This document shows positions 10,445 to 20,005 of a stretch of DNA of 64,000 nucleotides, piece after piece. The notes beneath the pieces were generated by a model. That model was not told the origin of the DNA. It saw nothing but the letters and a program-made list of their open reading frames with translations, and did no database searches. Each line of letters starts with the position of its first letter. Position 1 is the first letter of the stretch. Source of the stretch: Chrysaora quinquecirrha. Taxonomy: Eukaryota > Cnidaria > Scyphozoa > Semaeostomeae > Pelagiidae. The translations under genes and the position numbers were made by a program. The stretch lies in contig JACTAT010000352.1 of assembly GCA_014526335.1 (NCBI GenBank), positions 396,441 to 460,440 of the forward strand, written 5' to 3'.

Positions 10445-12120
10445 AAAGGCCAGGTCAATAACGCGGAACGCGAAAATTCCGCGGAACTGCGGAACAGATT
10501 TGCTCTTGCGGAAAACAAGCTCTAAAGTGTAAGGAAAGAAGAGGAACCATGCAAAAAGTAAAAAGATAGATAACGATGGATCCATATCATGACAAAGTAT
10601 ACAGGGGCTGGTCCAGAAGGAGGCTGACATCAGGTCACCCATAATGATAGGAGTTCGTCTCATAAAAATGTGCCTTATATTGTTATTAAGAAATAAATGA
10701 GCCAGAATAAGCTTCTATCTTTCACTTTCAAACTTTTATCTAATAAATTAGCCAACAAAGCTTCTCTTGCGTACTTTCAATATGAAAAATCAAGTTATAC
10801 AAAGCTAGTTACATAGCAGTCTGACAAAATTAAAAGCACTCAAGCAACTATACAGTAAATATACGAGTGTCAGATGTACGGGAGGGGGTATGAAGGATAT
10901 AGAATGAATCAAATGTTGAATCAACATTGTTGGTTTATTGCTTATTACGAACGAGCAGGATGAGTCCGAAGGTATTATGATGCTCAACTTTTTTGCTTCA
11001 TTCGAATGTAGAAGGGACCTTAAAGTACAAATGTATAGGTTTTGTGTCTTCTTACATTCTTTTTTTTTATAAGAATAATATAAATTTTGTCCAGTCTCAA
11101 TATTCTTAAGAAATGTTGGTTTTGAGCCTGAGTATATTCTTAAAGTATTCTTATTTTTTCAAACCTGATATGGTTTCAGGGGAAAATAGTTAAAAGAAAA
11201 ATTATCTCATTACGAGGAAATTGTCGAGCGAAAGAAAAATTGAAATATTATAACAATAAGAATGTTGTTAACAATCATGAAGTTTCGTTCTAACATTGAA
11301 AAACGAGACACAAATATGGGAGCTGGGGCTGAGCAATATTCTTACAATATTCTTAAAAATTGGATGATTCTGAGCCTGAATATTCTTAAAAAAAACAAGA
11401 GTGTAGCATCACAAACGGCAGCTTTGTTGCTGGAAAACAACAACTCAAGCTTATAATGTATGCTAATTTATCTCTTTTTCTACAAAAATATGCCAAATAC
11501 TCTTGACAAGAGGAAAGGACATATTTTTCGTGCCGGTGTGATCCCAGGTATGCAGGTTAGCTCTTCCCACAGATTAGGAGATAGGATCAAATAGCATGTT
11601 CCTACTTACATTTGTCAACACAACTTTAGGGAGCAACCGACCCCGCAACGCAACTTTAGGGAGCAATCAACAAACCAGCCTTAAGCATAATGCTGCCATA
11701 GGACAACATTTACTGGATCACCTAGTGTGCAGAAAATTACTTTTGAAAAACTGGCAGAACTAGATCCTTGTCTCATCCAAGCATTTTCACTTGGACTCTT
11801 CAATTAATTCTTATTGGTCATCCGCTGTTTCCTGTGAGCTGATTATTGTTCAAAATCAGACTACCATACCAGTCTACCTTCACTTTTCTGATTGGTACAT
11901 GTCGATCTGCATCTGCGTATAAATTCCACCTCAGTCAATTGTTTCGGTCTGTTTCTAACCTTTATATTCTGAAGTTTATATACCCGACAATGTTTCCGCT
12001 GTTAATCGCAATTTTACAGTAAACATAAGCAAACTGGAAAAAAGTAATGATAATAAAAAAAGTTGCGGAGAATACAAACATGAAACATTTTACATAATGA
12101 GTGTTTTGCCAGGTTTTCAT
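10445..12120. other. Intergenic, mostly unassigned
   Basis: No convincing gene. AATATTCTTAAGA-like strings recur at 11095-11150 and 11335-11390 around GAGCCTGA, suggesting an old unidentified repeat. At 11620-11665 a unit close to CAACTTTAGGGAGCAA occurs twice, 32 bases apart. Confidence 0.45.
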
Positions 12121-12124
12121 AATT

Positions 12125-12528
12125 TTATTGTTCTGACTTTTCTTCCTTGCAGACTTTTTCAAACTTCATTGTAATGACGTCATTTCTATCCGGAACAAAG
12201 GAGTCGACTAGTTCATCTACCTGTTTACCATTAACGTACAGGATCCAAAACATTTTTCTTCTGGTATTTCTTCAATGCCATTAATACCTTTTATAAAAAT
12301 TTCCGAAAACTTGCCTTTCCTGTGTTTGAATTTGTATGCTGAATCTTCTCCTGAAGCAGCAATTATGACATCCAGTGCGCTTGCGTGAGAATTCACAACG
12401 ACTATGCGTCGACGAGGATTCTGTTTTTTGATTGAGTCCATATTCAGCTCGATAAAAACAGGTTTCGTTGACGAATGATACATCTCTAACTTGGTTGTAT
12501 CCATACCCAACCTATCATCACGCCATAA
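12125..12528 (-). pseudogene. DUF4430-like exon (copy 3, one frameshift)
   Basis: The most divergent copy: basic NPRRR motif, ALDVIIAASGEDSAYKF helix, GINGIEEIPEE, then, after loss of one A in an A-run near 12258, FWILYVNGK and a C-terminus ending in FEKVCKEEKSEQ. Read across the missing base, the whole exon is open, so it is either a recent pseudogene or an assembly error. A TTTTAG acceptor candidate lies near 12529, in line with the boundaries of copies 1 and 5. Confidence 0.7.
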
Positions 12529-12645
12529 TGGATCTAAAATACATTGAATAAATTCAATTATCGGATCAGGAGAATTTGTCTTGATCGGGGTCACCTGGGT
12601 TGGCTCCATCTCTTGATCGTGTCACCCGGGCTGGCTCGCCTCATA

Positions 12646-13040
12646 TACACTTTTTTTTTAATAAGCAACCGCTCAATAAGCAACTAGGGCTGAACTGACC
12701 TTAACATTAAGCAACTTGAGGGCTTAATTGAATTACTGTAAGCAACTAAGAAGTCAAACAACCAAGCTTATTCTCTTTCTTGTGTTAGGAAATTGTTCTT
12801 CGTTCTTATGTTTTGCATGTTAAAGTTCGTTAGCTAAACGTTTTTCCACTTACTGTCTCCCAAAAGTCATGTTGTAGGCCTAACAGTTGACGATTTTGAC
12901 CCGCAAAGTCAGGGGTGGTTAGTAGGTACAAAAAATGTTAAGCAACGTTTAAGCAACTTTGAGGGCTGAAATGTCCAACATTTTAAGCAACTTTGAGGGC
13001 TGGACGAAAGTCAAGTTGCTTATTAAAAAAGAGAAGTGTA
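12646..13040. mobile_element. Tc1/mariner-type MITE with TA duplication
   Basis: Inverted ends: CACTTTTTTTTTTAATAAGC on the left (from 12648) and GTTGCTTATTAAAAAAGAGA then AGTG on the right (to 13038), each flanked by TA. Subterminal copies of AAGCAACTT(T)GAGGGCT occur near 12709, 12950 and 12977. There is no coding content, so it is non-autonomous. Confidence 0.75.
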
Positions 13041-13129
13041 AACATAAACAGGTCCGAGAAAAAGCACAGATGGGAGTTTCTCCTGATGGGGAGAAATTTA
13101 CTTAACTATATCCCTAGCAGTACTGTAGG

Positions 13130-13550
13130 TTATGTAATTCCGTTTCTCCTGTACTGAAGCCTTATAAGTTGGAAAAAAAATCGACGGATAATCGATTAAA
13201 AATTGAGTTTCCGTCAGAACTTCTCCAAACCTTCTGGACAGATGTATTCTATCGAAATCTAGGTGTTTTTAAACATTAGAAGCTGTTATGGGTGCAAACG
13301 CAAATGTCTGAGACGATTTTCGAAATCCTCCCGTACTGAAGCCTTAGGCTAATTTTGAAAAATAAATCGACGGATAATCGATTAAATATCGAATTCGCCT
13401 CAGAACTTCTCCAAATCTTCTTGACAGACGTATTCTAGCGAAATCTAGGTGTTTTTAAACATTATAAGCTGTTATGGGTGCAAACGCGAATGTCTTAGAC
13501 GTTTTTTGAAATCCTCCCGCACTGAAGCCTTATAATTTTGAAAAATGATT
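13130..13550 (-). repeat. Dimeric satellite, inverted block
   Basis: Two to three units of about 183-187 bp marked by TACTGAAGCCTTA (13148, 13330, 13517), GGATAATCGATTAAA and GTTATGGGTGCAAACGC. It is the reverse-complement orientation of the longer array at 25623-26860. Confidence 0.85.
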
Positions 13551-13559
13551 CACCCTGAC

Positions 13560-14270
13560 CATGTTACAGCGAATCAGTATGAACACAAAAGGGGAGACAA
13601 CTCAAAATTTTTTCTTCTACTTTGCTTTTAGCTTTAAAAAACATTTAATCGCATTTAGTGTCCAAACAGCAGAAGTGGTGAACCCGCTACCCATCTACAA
13701 ACTACTACAATAAGGCATGCTTTTCTATTCGGCATGTTTACGAATAATACTTCTGTATGCTGTTCTCTAGGCAAAATTATCTACGTCTGTATTAAACTGC
13801 TTACACCATGTCTTCTAATTCTCATACTGGCAACCAGGATAATCAGTTTTAGGACTCTTTGGCGTTAATAGTTATTATTATATGGTGCTGGACAATACGA
13901 TTGTTGCATTTGTTCTCCGACGGTCTGTCAAAGCCGTATTAAATAAACGGGGTTCATATGAACACGTGATGTAACCTCTACATTTATTTAGAAACGTATT
14001 TTTATTGATACAGTGAATGAGATGGGAAAACAAATTCTAAGCAATGATGTTTCTCTAGTAAACATTGTCCAAGATGGTTGGGACACATCTTAAGTATCAT
14101 TGTCGAACACCACATAATAAAGCCTCTATTGAACGATTGCTTGATGAGTTCTGGAAAATATTTGCACCTCGGCATCTTGCTCGGTCCGGACGTTGTGAGG
14201 TCCGTACGTCGTTCTTCATTCCGAATATTTTCCAGCATTGACCTCACAATCGTTCAATAACCGCATAACC
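13560..14270. other. Intergenic with a small inverted repeat
   Basis: No gene recognised. ATTGAACGATTG near 14128 and CAATCGTTCAAT near 14246 are exact reverse complements about 120 bases apart, possibly the ends of a tiny MITE. Confidence 0.4.
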
Positions 14271-14641
14271 TTAGGTGCCTAATTGCTGGGGGGTAGGAAT
14301 AGGTGGGGGGTTTCGGAACTACCGTCAGGATCTTATTGGCGAGGAGGTCGGAATAAGCGGGGAGTTGGACTTTGTTTGACAAACTAAGTCTCGAAAATGC
14401 TGAAGCGCAAAGAGAAGGGCCCTATAGTGCCTATAAGCTAAGGAAATCCATAGTTCTAACCAACAAATTGAGTGTACAAGTGAAATTTCACACCAAGAAC
14501 GTTGAAGTAAGTTTAATAAAAAATATCAAAATCAATACTGATACATACTTAATAAGCGGGGGGTCCTAATAAGAGCGGGGAGAGGGTGAAAATTGTTCAA
14601 GAAATTAATTTCCGAGGATGGACGGCAATTAGGCACCTGAG
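14270..14641. mobile_element. MITE with CTYAGGTGCCTAATTGC inverted ends
   Basis: Left end TTAGGTGCCTAATTGC and right end GCAATTAGGCACCTGAG are inverted copies with one mismatch. The interior is G-rich (several AATAAGCGGGG blocks) and non-coding. Superfamily not assigned. Confidence 0.7.
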
Positions 14642-14878
14642 AGTATTATAACATAACCTCCCAATACGTCTACATAAGTCATGTCTATTGTTTCAGAGAC
14701 CTATCGTCAAGGCATTGTTCAGTATAATGATAGCACATTTGTGAGTCGGGTATTTACTAATTTTCATTTACCAGATTTTGACATTATTAAACCCCTTATA
14801 AGTCAGAAAGAGTGGTTCTACGCAGCTCGATAATTCGCGACATTACAGCTCGATAATTCGCGGTATTACAGCTTTACA

Positions 14879-15079
14879 CTAACCGTTAGAATACAAAATA
14901 GCTTCGCGATAGACTGTGTCAGATGCCCCATCTGCGCCATATATTTTTCCAGTCGGCATTCGGTAGTCGATTCTGTACTTGGTCATAACAAACGTGGTCA
15001 GTTGCTCAGCAAGAGTTACGATTGGCTGAGTCACTCTGGGTTGCAAGTGGTGATTCGATTTCACTGCTAGTGCTACTAC
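14879..15079 (-). CDS. Possible terminal exon of duplicated cassette
   Basis: Opens after a TTTCATAG acceptor and stays open for 66 codons to a TAG stop. The first 60 bases are a third copy of the cassette also seen at 15193-15246 and 15353-15406, but here the CCAATC end is not followed by a donor and translation continues (VTLAEQLTTFVMTKYRIDYR...). In the other candidate phase the frame stops after about 23 residues, so phase 0 gives the longer product. No domain recognised; it could be an alternative 3' end of the neighbouring SGNH gene or a separate gene. Confidence 0.35.
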   Translation of the reverse strand, partial: VVALAVKSNHHLQPRVTQPIVTLAEQLTTFVMTKYRIDYRMPTGKIYGADGASDTVYREAILYSNG

Positions 15080-15192
15080 CTATGAAATCAAGAAAACATA
15101 GACGTTGGTACAGAATGACTGACTTTCGTTCTTTTTTGAGAAGGAATTGTAAAGAATTGGCATTGTGATAAAAACATAAAACATTTACTTAC

Positions 15193-15246
15193 GATTGGCT
15201 GAGTCACTCTGTTCTGCAAGAGGTGATTCGATTTCACTGCTACTAC
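15193..15246 (-). CDS. 54-nt exon candidate (cassette copy 2)
   Basis: Exactly 18 codons between a TTTCATAG acceptor and a consensus GTAAGT donor. It is nearly the same DNA as the first part of 14879-15079, and the flanking intron DNA (CTATGAAATCAAGAAAACATAG) is duplicated too, so the exon arose by a local tandem duplication of about 170 bp. Open in two phases. Confidence 0.4.
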
Positions 15247-15352
15247 CTATGAAATCAAGAAAACATAGACGTTGGTACAGAATGACTTTCGTTCCTGTTT
15301 TTAGATGGAATTGTAAAGAACTGGCATTGTGATACAAACTTAAAAAATTTAC

Positions 15353-15406
15353 GATTGGCAGAATGTTCTTTCTCCTTCTCCACATGGAACCTCGAAGCAT
15401 GCAGAA
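15353..15406 (-). CDS. 54-nt exon candidate (cassette copy 1)
   Basis: Another 18-codon block between a CTTTGTAG acceptor and a CCAATC/GTAAAT donor. Its length and 3' end match the 54-nt exon at 15193-15246 but its 5' half is different. Product rich in Arg/Lys in phase 0, acidic in phase 1. Tentative. Confidence 0.3.
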
Positions 15407-15627
15407 CTACAAAGAGAACGGGTTTGTTTAGAACAATTTTATCTCCTTGTATTTTCATAGCAGCTATGCTATGCAAGGTTAATACACTATTCGACAATGT
15501 GAATCAAAGCAAGGCAGCATATTCTCACAGTATCTGGCGTCACTCTTGGATCTCTCTTTTCGTGGGGCTTAAAGAAAGAGAATCTGCTATAAGCACGTTT
15601 TCAGTAAATTCAGCATGCATTCATTGA

Positions 15628-15711
15628 CTATGTCCAGAAATATGAATCAACTACATTTCCTTTTTTCTTTTTGCTAACGTTCTTTTTCCCTGTACTGTCT
15701 TCCGGCTTCTC
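15628..15711 (-). CDS. SGNH-like gene, terminal exon (exon G)
   Basis: Follows a CTATTTTAG acceptor and encodes 27 Lys-rich residues ending SYFWT before a TAG stop at 15628-15630. It joins the exon at 15767-15870 in phase 0. A lysine-rich C-terminal tail is also consistent with the exon before it. Confidence 0.6.
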   Translation of the reverse strand, partial: EKPEDSTGKKNVSKKKKGNVVDSYFWT

Positions 15712-15766
15712 CTAAAATAGATTTAGGATTAGAATGGTAAGAAATCTAATTTCCTGAATATGGTAC

Positions 15767-15870
15767 CTGTTGCTTGGGGATCTGCTTAGTAAAACCAAGA
15801 TCTCCGACTCTGTTCCTTCTTATTTTTACTCTTTTTGTAATTCTCTTTTTGTGATTCAATGCGGTATAAC
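15767..15870 (-). CDS. SGNH-like gene, exon F (basic tail)
   Basis: 104 nt between acceptor CTTTTGCAG and donor CAACAG/GTACC. It needs one base from the previous exon, exactly what exon E supplies, and gives GYTALNHKKRITKRVKIRR..., a strongly basic stretch that could serve nuclear or nucleic-acid contacts. Confidence 0.6.
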
Positions 15871-15947
15871 CTGCAAAAGGAGATAAACCTACCAGCTGGA
15901 TATAACGAAAGAACTTCCATTCTATTTGCACATTCCAACTATGGAAC

Positions 15948-16003
15948 CTCTTGACGGATCGGCTTTTGGCATTAAGCGTCCTGGCGCAGCTTTTGATTCA
16001 CAG
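15948..16003 (-). CDS. SGNH-like gene, exon E
   Basis: 56 nt (1+54+1) between acceptor CTTTACAG and donor AGAG/GTTCC. It encodes CESKAAPGRLMPKADPSR with split codons at both ends that match the neighbouring exons. Confidence 0.6.
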
Positions 16004-16152
16004 CTGTAAAGACATTGAATTTCATTATGATAAGCCTTCGAAATACTGCCGATGCTCAAACATTGTTTGGGGAAAAGCTATGAGTAGCTTACTCGTGTTC
16101 CTTCAGTGCTATGAATGAATGAAACAAATTAGAAATGCCGCGTATTTATCAC

Positions 16153-16222
16153 CTTGACTCTTCGAGATTCACATCTTGTGACTGTTCTTCTTCATCACCA
16201 GGTTCCATGCTGTGGCATACCT
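16153..16222 (-). CDS. SGNH-like gene, exon D (acidic linker)
   Basis: 70 nt (2+66+2) between acceptor AACCATAG and donor TCAAG/GTGATA. Acidic, Gln-rich product (MEPGDEEEQSQDVNLEES). The split codons fit exon C (phase 1) and exon E (phase 2), so this small exon bridges the SGNH domain and the basic tail. Confidence 0.6.
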
Positions 16223-16605
16223 CTATGGTTAACATATATATTCATAGGTTATATAAAGAAGGGAATAAGACATTTGACAACTTCATGATGCAAAGGATTG
16301 TCACTGCATATTTCTTTGAAATAGAAAAGGAAAAGTTGCATTCTTACAGGTATATTTCTAGCAAATCGTCCGGTAAGCAGAAGGAAACTGTGGGGCTGGG
16401 AAGAGACGCTTAAGAACCTGATTGTCAGAATAACCAAATCGTGCAGTGATGAAAATATAATATGCGGTGAATATGAATGCTGAAGGTGTGCAACAACAAA
16501 ACATGCTTTTTATTAGAATTTTCTTGACGAGAATGCAGAATAGATCATAAAAGTGCTCTGCTACATATATATGCCAGCGTTGAATGAAGACCTGGTCATA
16601 CTTAC

Positions 16606-16864
16606 CTTTATCACATGCTGTTTGCAGACCAAGTTGAATAAGTTCACAGAAGATTGCGTCTAAGAGCAAAGGAAGACCATGGTTTTCACTCATATGAATG
16701 CTGTCTTGTCTTGACCAGAGTCTTAAATCGCTTGTCTCAAAGAGCTCCTCTGTATTCAGATAGTGGACCCCGAACTCACTGACCACCCTCTCCATCATCG
16801 CATTGTAGAAGCTAGGACGGATATTGTATTCATCTAGGCGGGGTATTATTGATACAACCAAAAC
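16606..16864 (-). CDS. SGNH-like gene, exon C (catalytic Asp-His block)
   Basis: 259 nt from acceptor TTTGTTTCAG to donor AAAG/GTAAGT. It starts with VLVVSIIPRLDEYN and contains RLWSRQDSIHMSENHG: the D-x-x-H pair (DSIH) expected in the last block of SGNH/GDSL-type hydrolases, followed by a helix typical of the domain's end. It is joined in phase 0 to the exon carrying the nucleophile block. Confidence 0.75.
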
Positions 16865-16869
16865 CTGAA

Positions 16870-17450
16870 ACAAATAAAGATCTGCATTGACGAACATCAA
16901 TAGACAAGAACTGCTTACTATTTGATACAAGACATAGATCATATTGAGGAACAGTAGCTCATCTTGCCAAGCTTAGAGTTCCGTCCAATTAACTTTTTAT
17001 AAAAACTGCATAGATTGCATTGTATGCATCCGGGGGGGGTTTCTTGGCTAAATTTTGGGTAGGGGTCTGCCGCCGGCATATTCAAAATGGTACCGTTGGC
17101 TAGACAAATGTTTACGAGAAAATTGTACGTTGGCTAGACCAATTCTACCAAAATGATACCCTTGGCATGACAAATACGCGCGAAATCGTTGGTCTTGAGT
17201 AGGAAAACTAAAAGGTGGACAGACAGATAAGTTGTAAATATATAAATATATAAATATATTATACATTACATATTGTTTGTTTTTTTTAAGACAGATAAGT
17301 GTTTGTGATGAAATTTCTACATTCAAAGGCTACTAAAAATGAAAGCGTGGCCGCTCCATTGCCAAATATGATAACCTTGGCTGGACCAAAATTTTACAAA
17401 AGTGTACCTTCCAGCGGGCAGCACATCCCTGTTATAGGCAAAATATGTAC
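16870..17450. other. Intron of the SGNH-like gene
   Basis: Contains short related segments around CGTTGGCTAGAC (17090-17170) and CTTGGCTGGACC (17370-17400), a poly-G run at 17032 and an A/T microsatellite (17235-17260). Probably fragments of an unidentified repeat. No exon seen. Confidence 0.5.
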
Positions 17451-17454
17451 TCAC

Positions 17455-17720
17455 CGCTGCGATGGGAAACTTATGACGCACAGTGTGTAAAAGATTACGA
17501 AAATCGTTCTCGGCTCGATCAATCACCATATGTCTGCCAAGATCTTTAGCCCGACAAGAAGGACGACAGCTTTCGGTTGAAATTTTATCTTCTCTGATTT
17601 CACTTCTCGCGCAACATGGTTGAAGCAGCCTCCTGGCGTGGCATTTACATACCAATTGTTGGGACTATCTACATGACCTTTCACAACTGGCCGTAGCTGG
17701 GAATCTGAAAATATTGCCAC
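17455..17720 (-). CDS. SGNH-like gene, exon B (nucleophile block), frameshifted
   Basis: 266 nt from acceptor TTACTTCAG to donor GCAGCG/GTGAGT. Codes IFSDSQLRPVVKG (the S-x-x-R nucleophile block of SGNH hydrolases, where GDS is usual), a TPGGCFNHV motif, then PKAVVLLVG. Immediately afterwards, at about 17546-17552, one base is missing after a GGG; the other frame then gives KDLGRHMVIDRAENDF...FPIAA. The expected length in phase 0/0 would be 267, so a single deletion explains the break. It lies in block III, the oxyanion region (G-x-N-D in classic members). Either the gene is inactivated or the base is an assembly error. Confidence 0.75.
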
Positions 17721-17911
17721 CTGAAGTAAAAGACGAATTCACGCACATAAAATAAGGTATAAGTTGCCGGGACTACACGTTTACTGGCACAGGAAAAGAT
17801 CCAAGGTATATTATATTTACATTATAGACTTTCTTATATTTTCTTAAGAGAAGAAAATGTGCTAGAAAAATAGGGTGGTTGTGGATTTGATAGAATCGGA
17901 AAATTTCCTAC

Positions 17912-18108
17912 CGTATTCTCGCAGAAGCCATACTGAGGGAATAGTGATTTGTTCTGTTTGTCACTGACCCCAAGTGGCCATCTTCCCGCGACATTTCGCC
18001 ATCCTGTGCCTTTCTTATCCTCACCCCGCTGTCTCCATGGTTGTTCTGCGGAACCGACATTAAGAAATATGTGCGCCCCATTGTGGCGATATCTAACTGG
18101 CCTTTTCA
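17912..18108 (-). CDS. SGNH-like gene, exon A2
   Basis: Opens after an AG acceptor at 18109/18110 (alternative acceptor five bases upstream) and ends at AATACG/GTAGGA. Encodes RPVRYRHNGAHIFLNVG... and a Trp/Gly-rich stretch (GWRNVAGRWPLG) ending FCENT, joined in phase 0 to the nucleophile exon. The start at 18108 is chosen because it alone keeps the frame from the upstream exon. Confidence 0.55.
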
Positions 18109-18194
18109 CTTTCCTACAACTTTTTCTTTATCATCTCGGAAACGCATTTGAGTCGCAAAACTCGGTTTCAAGTGAAATCTGAAACCAAACTCAC

Positions 18195-18295
18195 GCCAAG
18201 TGAAGCAGATGGTGTCCTTGAGGAACAAAGAAATGACAAATAGCATGGACAAGAAGCATCCAATGCAAAAATGTTCCTCAAACAGTGACTGCTTT
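18195..18295 (-). CDS. SGNH-like gene, exon A1 (possible membrane anchor), 5' end missing
   Basis: Runs from the LTR boundary at 18295/18296 to a TTGGC/GTGAGT donor. It encodes a hydrophobic helix (FCIGCFLSMLFVISLFL) followed by KDTICFTW, which would make the protein a type II membrane protein with a luminal or extracellular SGNH domain, as in several PC-esterase-like families. There is no ATG: the frame runs straight into the Gypsy-1 LTR, so the start and promoter are cut off. Confidence 0.45.
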
Positions 18296-18523
18296 TGTAA
18301 CTGTCCTGCCCGGTCCAAGGCAGCACATAGATTGAGACACGAGAAGAAATCAAACGTTTCTCCACAAAATCGTAATTTATAAATACAACAACAAGTTATG
18401 ATACCAATAGTAAATCAACTACAAGTGTAAGCAAGCACACGTTCTCACAATATTCAATATTCAGTCAAAATCAAATATTCAAGTCAAGTCACTTCCGGTC
18501 GGGGGGTTCTACACAGGTCCACA
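18296..18523 (-). repeat. Gypsy-1 3' LTR
   Basis: 228 bp; in element orientation it begins TGTGGACC and ends GTTACA (TG...CA). I find no difference from the 5' LTR at 25395-25622 when reading both base by base. Confidence 0.95.
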
Positions 18524-18536
18524 CTCTCCCCCATTT
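18524..18536 (-). other. Gypsy-1 polypurine tract
   Basis: On the minus strand AAATGGGGGAGAG abuts the 3' LTR, the expected site for plus-strand priming. Confidence 0.8.
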
Positions 18537-18539
18537 GAA

Positions 18540-18880
18540 GTAATGTTGTCCTCAACATTTTGAAATCTTAAACAAAGGTTTATCAGTTCAGTGTTACCAT
18601 TATACAATATCAGTTCCAACGAATACACAATATCAGTTCCAACGAATACCAACTGGATTAGCGCGCAATATCCAGTCCAGTTCATTATGCAGAGTATAAA
18701 ACAATCAATGCTTTCCGCAACTTTTTTTCTTTGCGTAACATGGCAATAAGTTCCAATCTGTATACGATCTTGGGTTTTCCTTTTTTTCATTTTTTTTTTC
18801 ATTTTTTTTTTTTAATTCAGTCTTTTGGTAATAGAGTCTTTTCTCAACAAACAGTAAACGTAACAAATATTCTTTCTGAA
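18540..18880. other. Gypsy-1 3' untranslated segment
   Basis: Non-coding part of the element between the last frame and the polypurine tract. It holds a 23-bp direct repeat (ACAATATCAGTTCCAACGAA core) near 18605-18650 and a T-rich run at 18780-18815. Confidence 0.6.
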
Positions 18881-18885
18881 AGCAA

Positions 18886-19360
18886 TCAATAACCCATTGG
18901 TCTGGCATATCCTTGCCTGTTTAAGTATATTGGATATGGCATTGTCGGACAGAACATTGGATATCTCATATTCCATTGCGGTACAAATGCATTTGCATGT
19001 GGATTCAATTTATAATCTCTGGAAGTCATCGCAAAATTCGGCGCTGGAAGAACCTGGTTTACGGAAAATAACTGCTGTGGCTGCGGATTACCTAGTTGGT
19101 TATAGACGAGGCGAACAGGTGGCTGACGACTTCTCACTGGCCTCTGCCTGTAGTCATCTTGATAATGTTGATCCGTGGTTGGACTGTTGTTCTCAGATGG
19201 GCTCTCCTCTTCGATTAAGGGTTGCTCATTTTGTTGTTGATCAGTATTTCGATCGACGTTGTTTGCTTCTCCAGCCTCAGTTTCATTTTGTCCCTGCAAG
19301 AGTTGTGTGGACTCATTGAATTCAACTTCAGAGTTCCGGTTGATCCTTTCTATTTCGTTG
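18886..19360 (-). CDS. Gypsy-1 pol C-terminal tail (Gln/Pro-rich)
   Basis: Last coding segment of pol, one frame away from the preceding one, so a single-base deletion near 19360 separates them. Rich in Glu, Asn, Gln, then Pro/Tyr (QLGNPQPQQLF..., MPYPIYLNRQGYARPMGY). Gypsy-2 ends with a similar Pro-rich tail ([13 protein letters not shown]...), so it is a conserved extension of the integrase rather than an envelope: no signal peptide or transmembrane helix is visible. Confidence 0.65.
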
Positions 19361-20005
19361 GGATAGAATTGAGGAGTTTTTCTTCCGATTCGTCATCACT
19401 TTCATTTAGCGACTGTAAGTGCTCTTGTTGTTGACTTTGTCGACCATTTCTGTTCTGATTACGAATACCAAAGCTAGGCTTCGATTGTAGCGACTCCTCC
19501 TCTATCTCAAGATAATCACAAGGTAATAAGAGTGTTCGATGTAAGACTCTTGATCTTCCTTCCCCTTTTTCTGGTTTGACCTCATAGACAGGGCTACTTT
19601 CATTTATCCGTCGGACCACTTTATGTATTCTGTCCTCCCAGTACGAGCGAATTTTTCCGGGTCCTCCTCGTTCAGTTAAGTTTTTAACTAGTACACGGTC
19701 TCCTTCAGCGAGTGTTGACGTTTTGATCTTTTTATCATGTTGCTTCTTGTTTAATCCTGCTGCTCTCTCATTATTTTTCCTGACAGTGTCATATGCTTCT
19801 TGCATGGCTGACTTCCATTGGTCAACATATGCTGCATAATTCTTTGTTTCAGTAGATTTAGCAGTTTGGAAAATTAAGTCAACTGGTAGTCTAGGACTGC
19901 GACCAAACAACAGTTGAAATGGTGGATAGCCTGTAGCTTCATGTGGTGTACAGTTATAGGCGTGAACTACTTTGGGTAGATGATCTTTCCATCTGGATTT
20001 GAATC
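19350..20005 (-). CDS. Gypsy-1 integrase C-terminal part
   Basis: Continues integrase after a +1 change of frame at about 19990-20000. Contains [22 protein letters not shown], the usual block after the catalytic core, then the basic [22 protein letters not shown] segment (SH3-like C-terminal domain) and [24 protein letters not shown]. Confidence 0.85.

Noticed and set aside
10940..10990. Possible hammerhead ribozyme (GATGAGTCCGAAGG)
   Set aside because: The CUGAUGA and GAAA core elements and the stems are not present.
16135..16413. Plus-strand 92-codon frame
   Set aside because: Overlaps minus-strand exon D with consistent splice sites; no domain on the plus strand.
18886..19360. Envelope gene in Gypsy-1
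   Set aside because: The tail after integrase has no signal peptide, membrane helix or cysteine pattern; it matches a Pro-rich tail in Gypsy-2.
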